Shown piece by piece: positions 51,171 through 58,312 of a stretch of 64,000 nucleotides of DNA (within the stretch, counting starts at the first letter, position 1; every line of letters starts with the position of its first letter). The position numbers were made by a program, and so were the translations under genes. The notes below the pieces were generated by a model, which saw only the letters and a program-made list of their open reading frames with translations, was not told where the DNA came from and made no database searches. Origin of the DNA: Phocaeicola faecicola (lineage in GTDB: Bacteria > Bacteroidota > Bacteroidia > Bacteroidales > Bacteroidaceae). Location of the stretch: positions 1 to 64,000 of the forward strand of contig NZ_JABSOE010000015.1 in the NCBI RefSeq assembly GCF_013618865.1. Direction: 5' to 3'.

Positions 51171-52382
51171 ATGAAAAAAATTGGTTGGGTGGCCATTGCT
51201 GCCGCAGGTTTGTTGGGTGCCTGTCACCCTGTATCGGAAGGATACACGATTCACGGAACGCTTACGGGTGAGCACGTAGACGGAAAGGTTTATCTGGAGT
51301 GTCTGGATTCCTTGAATAATCCGGTCACGGTGGACAGTACGGAAATGAAGGAAGGTAAGTTTGTCTTGTCGGGGGCGGTATCTGCTCCGTCGATGCATTA
51401 CCTGGTGATTGATACGAACCGTCCGGGAGAGAAGGCTGACTTGAGAAACCGGAAGTTCAGGGCCATGTTCTATTTGGATAATTCGGATATTTCTTTTTCA
51501 GGGGATGTGGCTACTTTACCGGGGTATTACTATTCTACTACCCGCAAGACGGTGGCTCCGGCTGTAACCGGATTGCCTACGCACGATTTGTTCCTGCAGA
51601 TGAATGCCGGTCTGAAACCGCTGACGGATACCTTGTCGGCTGTGAATGAGCGTTACCTGAACGAGTATTATGTACCGGAACTGGAGGGCAAGGAGGTGGA
51701 TGAATCCGTCGGAAAGGCATTGGTACGGGAAGAAAGAAAGTGGAACGACCGGTTGCTTCAGGCCAAGCTGGATTTTATCAAGGGCAATGCCCGCTCAGTT
51801 GTGGCCTTGGATCAGGCGATTGTGTTGTTCTCCGATCCGAACATGTCGTTTACTTTCGCACAGATGGATGAACTGCTGGGCTGGTTTGAGCCTTACTGGA
51901 AGGGTACATCGGAATGGGAACGGCTGGAAAGAACGGCTGCATCGGTGAGATGGATGGCCATCGGTGAGAAGTACAAGGATGTGGAGGTGCTGGACCGCAA
52001 CGGACAGACCGTGCGTCTGTCTTCGCTGATTCCAGAAGGCGAGTATGTGATGCTGGAGTTCTGGGCAAGCTGGTGCGGACCCTGCCGGGCGGAAATTCCT
52101 CACTTGAGAAAGGTGCACGAGAAGTACAAGGATTTTGCGATTGTCAGCATTTCGGTGGATGAGAAGGAGTCGGAATGGCAGAAGGCACTGAAGGAAGAAA
52201 AAATGGACTGGACGCAGGGGCGTATGGAAGGAGGAATCTACGGTGAGGCGGCACAGCAGTATCACATCATGTCTGTGCCTATGTGCCTGATTCTGGACAA
52301 GGAAGGTCGTTTCTACAAATCGAACGTGCGTGGAGCTTATCTGGATGCCTTCCTGGAAGATCTGTATGCCGGGAAATTGTAA
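51171..52382 (+). CDS. TlpA/ResA-like thioredoxin lipoprotein with DUF4369 domain
   Basis: 403 residues with lipobox LGAC (Cys18). An N-terminal DUF4369 domain (about 22-130) and a helical middle region are followed by a thioredoxin-like domain (about 262-403). The active site is FWASWCGPCRAEIP near 297-308 (WCGPC), with the later SVPMCLILDKEG cis-Pro strand. It is a periplasmic thiol-disulfide oxidoreductase of the TlpA/ResA/AhpC-TSA group, normally reducing. It is 24 bp after susD3, completing a three-gene operon. The SusCD-thioredoxin combination recurs in Bacteroidota, but its substrate is not generally known. Confidence 0.92.
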   Translation: MKKIGWVAIAAAGLLGACHPVSEGYTIHGTLTGEHVDGKVYLECLDSLNNPVTVDSTEMKEGKFVLSGAVSAPSMHYLVIDTNRPGEKADLRNRKFRAMFYLDNSDISFSGDVATLPGYYYSTTRKTVAPAVTGLPTHDLFLQMNAGLKPLTDTLSAVNERYLNEYYVPELEGKEVDESVGKALVREERKWNDRLLQAKLDFIKGNARSVVALDQAIVLFSDPNMSFTFAQMDELLGWFEPYWKGTSEWERLERTAASVRWMAIGEKYKDVEVLDRNGQTVRLSSLIPEGEYVMLEFWASWCGPCRAEIPHLRKVHEKYKDFAIVSISVDEKESEWQKALKEEKMDWTQGRMEGGIYGEAAQQYHIMSVPMCLILDKEGRFYKSNVRGAYLDAFLEDLYAGKL

Positions 52383-52438
52383 AAAAGGAGAATAAATCGC
52401 ATTTGTGTCTTTATTTTATAAGGTTTTATTAATGGTGT

Positions 52439-52479
52439 GAAAGGGTACGTTCCGGAAGGAAGGTATCCTTTCTTTTTTA
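52439..52479 (+). terminator. Terminator of the SusC3 operon
   Basis: A 10-bp stem with one G-T pair (GAAAGGGTAC / GTATCCTTTC) and a 14-nt loop, ending in TTTTTTAT. It lies about 57 bp after the stop codon of the thioredoxin gene. Confidence 0.75.
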
Positions 52480-52528
52480 TGCCGGGCTGTGACAGGAAAC
52501 GGGAACGTGGAGAGGGACAGATAAAAAT

Positions 52529-52587
52529 CTCCGGGAGTACCTCTGCAATTGAAATTCCCGTTTCTGATTGCGGAGGTACTCCCGGAG
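52529..52587 (-). terminator. Terminator of the PlsC-end operon
   Basis: A 21-bp stem with one mismatch (CTCCGGGAGTACCTC and partner) and a 17-nt loop. On the minus strand it is followed by ATTTTTATC. It lies about 90 bp past the PlsC stop codon, between convergent operons. Confidence 0.85.
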
Positions 52588-52679
52588 AATATGTAATGAC
52601 TCAGGCAATGGCTTTCGGTCCTGTAAAAGTCGAGGGGGATTGCCATCTTTGCTGAGGTCTCGTCTTCTTTTGCCTTTAC

Positions 52680-53432
52680 TTACTGGTCCGGATTTTTGCG
52701 TTTTCCCTGATAGTGTGGCGGAAGGTCCTTTTCAATGGCCTGATAAGACTCGGTCATGAGTTTCTGCAGGTTGGCTTCTCCCTTACCTATGGGATAGATG
52801 GCCGGATGGATGGTCAGTTTCATGGGATGCCAGGAAAGCGTTTTTCCGGTGCGCGGCAGGATGTCGAAAGAACCGTCGATGGTCAGCGGTACGACCGGAA
52901 GCTGCAATTGGTCGGCAAGCAGGAAGGCTCCCTTCTTGAAATCGGCCATATGCCCGGTAAAGGTACGTGCACCTTCCGGGAATACCATCAGTGAAGTACC
53001 GTCCTGCAGTACCTTTTCTGCGTGCTTGATGGTTTCGTATACCTTTCGTGGACTGGATTTGTCGACGAAGATGAATCCGGCCGATTCACAGGCTTTTCCT
53101 ACAAACGGCAGTTTGCGCAGGCTCTTTTTCATCATCCATTTGAAGTTGCGGCCCAAAAAACCGTAAATCAGGAAGATGTCGAACGAGCCCTGATGATTGG
53201 CTACGAATACGTATGAGGTCTTCTTGTCCAGGTGTTCCCTTCCGACGACCTTGATGGGCAGTAAAAACAGGCGGCAGGTAAGCTGCGACCAGATCTTTCC
53301 GGGGTAGTATCCCCATACGTGCCCATCGCCCAACCAGCAGCCGAGGATGGTGATGAGGGCTGTCAGAATCGTGATTACCAGGAAAATGGGTAATCCGATG
53401 CAGATTTGATAGATAAGATATAAGAATTTCAT
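52680..53432 (-). CDS. plsC: 1-acyl-sn-glycerol-3-phosphate acyltransferase
   Basis: 250 residues. Inner-membrane acyltransferase that makes phosphatidic acid from lysophosphatidic acid. An N-terminal membrane segment (about 8-32) precedes the catalytic motif ANHQGSFDIF (HX4D, near 80) and the glycerol-phosphate-binding FPEGARTF (near 150); IDGSFDILPRTGK near 190 is also family-typical. Last gene of a minus-strand cluster, 18 bp after the membrane phosphoesterase gene. PlsC is the best name; other lyso-phospholipid acyltransferases share the motifs. Confidence 0.93.
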   Translation of the reverse strand: MKFLYLIYQICIGLPIFLVITILTALITILGCWLGDGHVWGYYPGKIWSQLTCRLFLLPIKVVGREHLDKKTSYVFVANHQGSFDIFLIYGFLGRNFKWMMKKSLRKLPFVGKACESAGFIFVDKSSPRKVYETIKHAEKVLQDGTSLMVFPEGARTFTGHMADFKKGAFLLADQLQLPVVPLTIDGSFDILPRTGKTLSWHPMKLTIHPAIYPIGKGEANLQKLMTESYQAIEKDLPPHYQGKRKNPDQ

Positions 53433-53450
53433 ATACTTGATGGTTTTTGA

Positions 53451-54626
53451 TTATTGCTGTTTTCGTAATGTGATAAGCGTGATTTCCGGCCAGGCTCCCA
53501 GTCGCATGGGAAAGAGGATGTGCCCCAGTCCGATGTTTACATAAAGGCCTCGTCCTCCTTCGGTATACAGTCCGTTGTGTTCCGGATAGATGAAGCGCGA
53601 AATGGAGAAACCGAATACGCTGATCTGCATGTCGTGGGTGTGCCCGGCCAGCATGAGCTGGATATCGGTATCGGGAAGCACTTCCCTGCGCCAGTGGGTA
53701 GGATCGTGACTGAGGAGTACCTTGAACAGTGGTCCGGTATCTTTTAATGCAGCCTTCAGGTCGGCTCTGTCCGGGAAAGGCAGGTTGCCGCTGTTCTCTA
53801 CTCCCACCAGTGCGATGGAGTCGTTGTCGTGGCGGATAATCCGGTGCTCGTTCAGCAGTAGCTGCCATCCCATTCTTTTCTCTCTTTCAATCAGAGAATC
53901 GACATTGGCCTGTTGCTGGGCCGGATTGTCCCATCGGGTATAGGTTGCATAATCATGGTTGCCTAGGATGGAATAGACTCCGTCTCTGGCCTGCAACTTG
54001 GAAAGCGTCTGCATGAAAGGGAGTACCTCATCGGCATTATGGTTTACCAGGTCCCCAGTGAAGACGGCCAGATCAGGCTGTTGCGCATTGCACAGTCGTA
54101 CGGCCTTTTCCAGTGCAGCGGGATTGTTGCCCCAACTGCCCGTATGCATGTCGGACAATTGCAGGATCCGGTATCCGTCGAATTCGGCGGGGAGGTCGCG
54201 GGAGGCAAATGTAACCTCTCTGACCTGGAAGAATTCTTTTCCTTTGATGGCCCCGAACAGCATATAAGCCACGGTGGCAAGTGCAATGAGCAAATTGCCG
54301 GTGACCGAAAGCCGGGTGATTTTCTTTCCTCTGAGAGGGGGAATCAGGGCACTGAGTCCTCTTCCCAGCAGGTGAAAGAGGGCGAAAAGGCTCTTGGGGA
54401 TGGCAATGCACAGGGCGATAATCAGGTACGTTCCCATGTAGGAGTTCAACTGTTCCCACCCGATGATGAAGACAACCAGTGCCAGAAGCAACAGCAGGGA
54501 GGGCAGCCAGAAGACCCGTCGTAACGGGTGGTTCTTCCCGTAAGGACGGATATAATAGCGGTACAGATACCAGTCCGGAAGCAACAGCAGGACCAGAAAA
54601 AACAGGGACACACGTAATAATATCAT
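53451..54626 (-). CDS. Integral membrane metallophosphoesterase (YkuE-like)
   Basis: 391 residues. About four membrane helices (about 3-20, 35-57, 67-88 and 105-128) are followed by a calcineurin-like domain (about 145-391). Motifs: LQLSDMHTG, FTGDLVNH, LGNHDYATY, LLSHDPTHW and AGHTHDMQ, all metal positions intact. Similar proteins in Gram-positive bacteria (YkuE group) and other phyla have proposed UDP-diacylglucosamine- or phospholipid-related roles, but the substrate is uncertain. It is between the MetH-reactivation protein (7 bp) and PlsC (18 bp), so a link to membrane lipids is possible. It is a different type from the two exported phosphoesterases of the PUL. Confidence 0.87.
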   Translation of the reverse strand: MILLRVSLFFLVLLLLPDWYLYRYYIRPYGKNHPLRRVFWLPSLLLLLALVVFIIGWEQLNSYMGTYLIIALCIAIPKSLFALFHLLGRGLSALIPPLRGKKITRLSVTGNLLIALATVAYMLFGAIKGKEFFQVREVTFASRDLPAEFDGYRILQLSDMHTGSWGNNPAALEKAVRLCNAQQPDLAVFTGDLVNHNADEVLPFMQTLSKLQARDGVYSILGNHDYATYTRWDNPAQQQANVDSLIEREKRMGWQLLLNEHRIIRHDNDSIALVGVENSGNLPFPDRADLKAALKDTGPLFKVLLSHDPTHWRREVLPDTDIQLMLAGHTHDMQISVFGFSISRFIYPEHNGLYTEGGRGLYVNIGLGHILFPMRLGAWPEITLITLRKQQ

Positions 54627-54633
54627 AGAAGAC

Positions 54634-55539
54634 TCATTGCTGTAAGTTGGAAATCAGGTATTTCTTCACTTCTTCCGGAGTCTTTCCCCGGCGAAGGGCA
54701 TAGTCGTTCACTTGTTCTTCGCTGATCTTTCCTACCGAAAAGTACCGTGAGGCCGGATGAGCAAACATCAGTCCGCAGACGGAAGCCAGCGGTTGCATCA
54801 TCCCGTTCTCAGTGAGACGGATACCAATCCGGTCCATCTCAATCAGTTCGTTCAGCAGGTGGCTGACAGAGATGTCGGGCAGTGAGGGATATCCTACTGC
54901 CGGACGTATACCCTGATATTCTTCGCGCAGGAGTTCTTTCATGGAAAGTTTCTCATCCGGTGCATATCCCCAGATTTTTGTGCGCAGGGTCTGATGCATC
55001 TTTTCTGCAGCTGCTTCGGCCAGACGTTCCGACAGAATCTTGACCAGCATGTGCTTGTAGTCGTCGTCGGTGAAGAGTTCTTCCATGGCCGCATCTACCG
55101 TGGTGGCGAATCCTCCTACGGTATCGGTGATGCCGGAAGAAAGGGGCCGGACAAAATCGCTCAGACAGAGGAACGGATCTTCCGGTCTGACCCGGGTCTG
55201 CTGTCTGAGCAACGGAAACCGGGTTCCCTCCAGAATGAGATTATCGCCGTCGGAATTGGCATTCATGAGCCGGTAAATTCCGTATACCTTGTATTTCCCG
55301 TCGAGGTAATTGAGCATGCGCATGGCTTCCTTGTGCAACTGCATGGCCTCGGCTGCCTTTCCGCGTTCCTCTTCCGGAAAACTGGCCAGCCATCCGGCAC
55401 GGCAGGCATCACATCCGTGGATGTCAGCAATGGTTGCAAAGCGCGGCTGGAATCCCCAGGCAAAAAAGAAATAAATCCAGTTGACGTAATCCGTCAAGTC
55501 ATGTATCTCGTAAGTGATGGTTGTAATCTCTGTCTGCAT
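54634..55539 (-). CDS. Stand-alone MetH (cobalamin-dependent methionine synthase) reactivation domain
   Basis: 301 residues. It matches only the C-terminal AdoMet-binding activation domain of MetH, which reductively methylates oxidised cobalamin. Typical segments: an N-terminal YVNWIYFFFAWGF, a middle LCLSDFVRPLSSGITDTVGGFATTV, then ERLAEAAAEKMHQTLRTKIWGY and the AdoMet-site-like GIRPAVGYPSLPDIS (family RxxxGYPxxP), followed by GLMFAHPASRYFSVGKISEEQVNDYALRRG. The catalytic MetH domains (homocysteine, folate, B12) are absent here. It begins 24 bp after the dihydroorotase stop codon. In Bacteroidota this domain is sometimes encoded apart from the rest of MetH; the partner gene is outside the window. 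Confidence 0.9.
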   Translation of the reverse strand: MQTEITTITYEIHDLTDYVNWIYFFFAWGFQPRFATIADIHGCDACRAGWLASFPEEERGKAAEAMQLHKEAMRMLNYLDGKYKVYGIYRLMNANSDGDNLILEGTRFPLLRQQTRVRPEDPFLCLSDFVRPLSSGITDTVGGFATTVDAAMEELFTDDDYKHMLVKILSERLAEAAAEKMHQTLRTKIWGYAPDEKLSMKELLREEYQGIRPAVGYPSLPDISVSHLLNELIEMDRIGIRLTENGMMQPLASVCGLMFAHPASRYFSVGKISEEQVNDYALRRGKTPEEVKKYLISNLQQ

Positions 55540-55563
55540 AAAATCTGAATCAGGTAATTTGAT

Positions 55564-56904
55564 TTATCTATCGAACGACAAAGCCTGTCCGCGGTAGGAG
55601 GTATCTACCTGACTGCCGTCGTATACCAAGTGTCCGTTGACAAAGGTTTTCTCTACCTTGCTGTGGAACACCTGACCCTCCATCGGGCTCCATCCGCATT
55701 TGCTCAGAATGCACGAAGGGGTAAGGGTCCATGCCTTGTCCGGATGTACGAGGACAAGGTCGGCCTGATAGCCTTCACGGATGAATCCTCTGCGGGAAAT
55801 CTGGTAAAGGAGGGCCGGAGCATGACACATCTTCTGTACCAGCTGTTCCATGCTGAATACTTCTTCGCGTACAAGTTCCATCATGCTTACCAGCGAGAAC
55901 TGCAGGGTAGGCATGCCGGATACGGCCTTCAAGGCTCCTCCCTGCTTTTCACTGAGGAGGTGAGGGGCATGGTCAGTACCGATGACATCCACCCGGTTGC
56001 TGCTGAGGGCTTTTCTCAAGGCATCCCGGTCGCTCCGGGTTTTGATGGAAGGATTGCACTTGATGCGTGCTCCCAGTTTCAGATAGTCCTCGTCACAGAA
56101 CATCAGGTGAGACACACAGGCTTCTGCCGTAATCCGTTTTTCATTCAGCGGCTTGTCTTCCAGCAAATCCAGTTCGTCTGCAGTACTGATGTGCAGGATG
56201 TGCAGGCGTGCTCCCGTTTCCTTAGCCAGTTGCACGGCCAGTCGGGATGAAGAGAGGCAGGCCTCCCGGCTGCGTATCAGCGGGTGACAGGTGATATCCG
56301 GGTCTTCTCCATATTTTTCCTTGAAAAGTTCGGTATTCTGTCGGATGATGTGCTGGTCTTCACAATGCGTGGCAATCAGCATGCCGGCTTCGGAGAAAAT
56401 CTTGCGAAGGGTTTCCATGCGGTCAACCAGCATGTTTCCCGTACTGGCACCCATGAACAGTTTGACTCCGCACACCTTTTTCCGGTCCAGTTGGGCAAGC
56501 AGGGAAGCGTTGTTGTTGGTGGCTCCGAAATAGAACGAATAATTGACCATACATTTCTTGGCTGCATCCTCGAACTTGTTTTCCAGGGCTTCCAGGGTAG
56601 TAGTCTGCGGATTGCAGTTAGGCATGTCCATGAAGGAAGTTACCCCACCGGCAGCCGCTGCCATGGTCTCACTGCTCATGTCTGCCTTGTGGGTCAGTCC
56701 CGGATCTCTGAAATGCACATGATCATCGATGACTCCCGGAATCAGGTAAGCCCCTTGTGCATCGATTTCTTCTTCACACTCTTTTGACGGTCTCTGGGAA
56801 CCGGTCAGCACTTCACTGATCGTTTCTCCTTCGATGACTACCGAACCTTGAAATTTCTTGCCTTCATTGACAATGACGGCGTTTGATATCCATATACGTT
56901 TCAT
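55564..56904 (-). CDS. pyrC: Dihydroorotase (class I)
   Basis: 446 residues. Zinc amidohydrolase that cyclises carbamoyl-aspartate to dihydroorotate in pyrimidine synthesis. IPGVIDDHVHFRDPGLTHKADM near 55 holds the HxH zinc pair and conserved Arg/Asp, TSFMDMPNCNPQT follows, KLFMGASTGNM is near 150 and GTDHAPHLLSEKQGG near 310 holds the catalytic Asp. The length fits class I enzymes; allantoinase-like relatives are the main alternative name. 6 bp after the glycosyltransferase gene stop, so co-transcribed. Confidence 0.93.
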   Translation of the reverse strand: MKRIWISNAVIVNEGKKFQGSVVIEGETISEVLTGSQRPSKECEEEIDAQGAYLIPGVIDDHVHFRDPGLTHKADMSSETMAAAAGGVTSFMDMPNCNPQTTTLEALENKFEDAAKKCMVNYSFYFGATNNNASLLAQLDRKKVCGVKLFMGASTGNMLVDRMETLRKIFSEAGMLIATHCEDQHIIRQNTELFKEKYGEDPDITCHPLIRSREACLSSSRLAVQLAKETGARLHILHISTADELDLLEDKPLNEKRITAEACVSHLMFCDEDYLKLGARIKCNPSIKTRSDRDALRKALSSNRVDVIGTDHAPHLLSEKQGGALKAVSGMPTLQFSLVSMMELVREEVFSMEQLVQKMCHAPALLYQISRRGFIREGYQADLVLVHPDKAWTLTPSCILSKCGWSPMEGQVFHSKVEKTFVNGHLVYDGSQVDTSYRGQALSFDR

Positions 56905-56910
56905 ACTTTT

Positions 56911-57669
56911 TTAGCGTGATTGAGGGTTAGCATGGGGATATTTCTTGAACCAGCTGTCCCATTTCAGGCGGATAACGCCAAAGACAGCTTCCCCGAAAAT
57001 ACTGGAATTCATCTTGGAAGTACCGAGTTCCCGGTTAATGAAAATCACGGGCACTTCAATGATCTTGAATCCGCATTTATAGGCTGTGAACTTCATTTCA
57101 ATCTGGAAGGCATAGCCTTTGAAGCGGATCTTGTCGAGAGGTATGGTTTCCAGCACCTGACGGCGGTAACACTTGAATCCGGCTGTGGTATCGTGGATGG
57201 GAATACCTGTGACAAAGCGTACATACTTGGAAGCGAAATAAGACATCAGTACCCGTCCCATGGGCCAGTTGACGACATTGACACCACTGACATAGCGTGA
57301 GCCGATGGCCACATCTCCGCCGCCTTCATGGCAGGCCTGATACAGCCTTGGCAAGTCGTTGGGGTTATGACTGAAATCGGCATCCATCTCAAAAATATAA
57401 TCGTACCGATGCTCGATGGCCCATTTGAAACCTGTAATATAAGCCGTGCCCAATCCGAGTTTACCCTTGCGTTCAATCATGAACAACTGGTCGGGAAACT
57501 CAGTCTGCAGCCTTTTGACAATGGCTGCTGTTCCGTCCGGAGAATTGTCTTCGATGATCAGAATGTGAAAACTTTTCTCTAGTCCGAATACCGCGCGTAT
57601 AATGTTTTCAATATTTTCCTTTTCGTTATACGTTGGAATAATTACGATGCTGTCACTCGTTGTTTGCAT
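56911..57669 (-). CDS. Polyprenol-phosphate mannosyltransferase-like GT2 (DPM1 type)
   Basis: 252 residues, a GT-A fold GT2 enzyme without membrane helices. IIPTYNEKENIENII at the N-terminus, IIEDNSPDGTA, the metal-binding EMDADFSHNPNDL near 95 and GFKCYRRQVLE near 160 match dolichol/polyprenol-phosphate mannose synthases. It transfers mannose (or another sugar) from GDP-Man to a polyprenyl phosphate at the inner membrane, providing donors for protein O-glycosylation or surface glycans. Upstream is a -7 box at 57689. First gene of the pyrC-containing cluster. Mannose as the sugar is inferred from the family. Confidence 0.9.
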   Translation of the reverse strand: MQTTSDSIVIIPTYNEKENIENIIRAVFGLEKSFHILIIEDNSPDGTAAIVKRLQTEFPDQLFMIERKGKLGLGTAYITGFKWAIEHRYDYIFEMDADFSHNPNDLPRLYQACHEGGGDVAIGSRYVSGVNVVNWPMGRVLMSYFASKYVRFVTGIPIHDTTAGFKCYRRQVLETIPLDKIRFKGYAFQIEMKFTAYKCGFKIIEVPVIFINRELGTSKMNSSIFGEAVFGVIRLKWDSWFKKYPHANPQSR

Positions 57670-57688
57670 ACCTTCATTTTCTTTTGTA

Positions 57689-57696
57689 CAAAGATA
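57689..57696 (-). promoter_or_regulatory. -7 box of the glycosyltransferase gene
   Basis: Minus strand TATCTTTG, an exact TAnnTTTG match 20 bp upstream of the start at 57669. No clear -33 box. The 174-bp gap upstream (57670-57843) holds no gene. Confidence 0.55.
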
Positions 57697-57843
57697 TAAA
57701 ATAAAACAGAAACATAAGCAGGATGTATATGACGCGTTGTGGAAAAAAGATTTTTTTCTACGCTTCCTGATTATGCTTCTGTCTGAAAGAGGGGATGCTT
57801 CCCGAATCTTCCGGGAATCTATCCGGTGCCTGAGGCAATGTGC

Positions 57844-58305
57844 TTACTTCTTTTCCGGTTGAGGTACCTGCTGGAATATCAGGCGGTTGCGCTGGCTGAC
57901 CGTCCATCCGTTCTTGTCTTTTCTGACGTTCTTGGTGTCGTCGTCTTCCACATTCCATGCGAAGCCTCCCTTCGGCAATTTGCGCTGGTCCAGAATCTCA
58001 TTCGGTCTTCCGTCTGAGAAAAACAGTTCGACCTTCGAAGAGTCCTGACTGAAAACCAGGAACAGCGAGAGGTTCTCCTGGTCGGTACTTTCCATGCGTA
58101 CCCCTTCTTCGAAAGGACGGATACAGTCTTTTCGAACTTCACTCCATACGTATCCTGCCGAAGCAATGCAGCCGTGTTCGTCACGGTCGTTTCCCACCTG
58201 TACCAGGCTATCCTGCGCTTCGGTGCTGGCTGATTGCTGGCGTTTCTGCTGACATCCGGCAGTCAGACAAATGAATCCGATACAAAAAAATGCAAGTCGT
58301 ATCAT
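57844..58305 (-). CDS. Small lipoprotein, conserved-hypothetical type
   Basis: 153 residues with lipobox TAGC (Cys18). A Ser/Gln-rich linker (about 20-35) leads to a compact domain with two cysteines (DEHGCIASAGYVWSEVRKDCIRPFEEG, about 43-69), which could form a disulfide, then a beta-rich part (LSLFLVFSQDSSKVELFFSDGR) and a charged end. No known catalytic motif, function unknown. Start is 7 bp after the TPR gene stop, so it is probably its operon partner. Confidence 0.75.
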   Translation of the reverse strand: MIRLAFFCIGFICLTAGCQQKRQQSASTEAQDSLVQVGNDRDEHGCIASAGYVWSEVRKDCIRPFEEGVRMESTDQENLSLFLVFSQDSSKVELFFSDGRPNEILDQRKLPKGGFAWNVEDDDTKNVRKDKNGWTVSQRNRLIFQQVPQPEKK

Positions 58306-58312
58306 AATGCGG

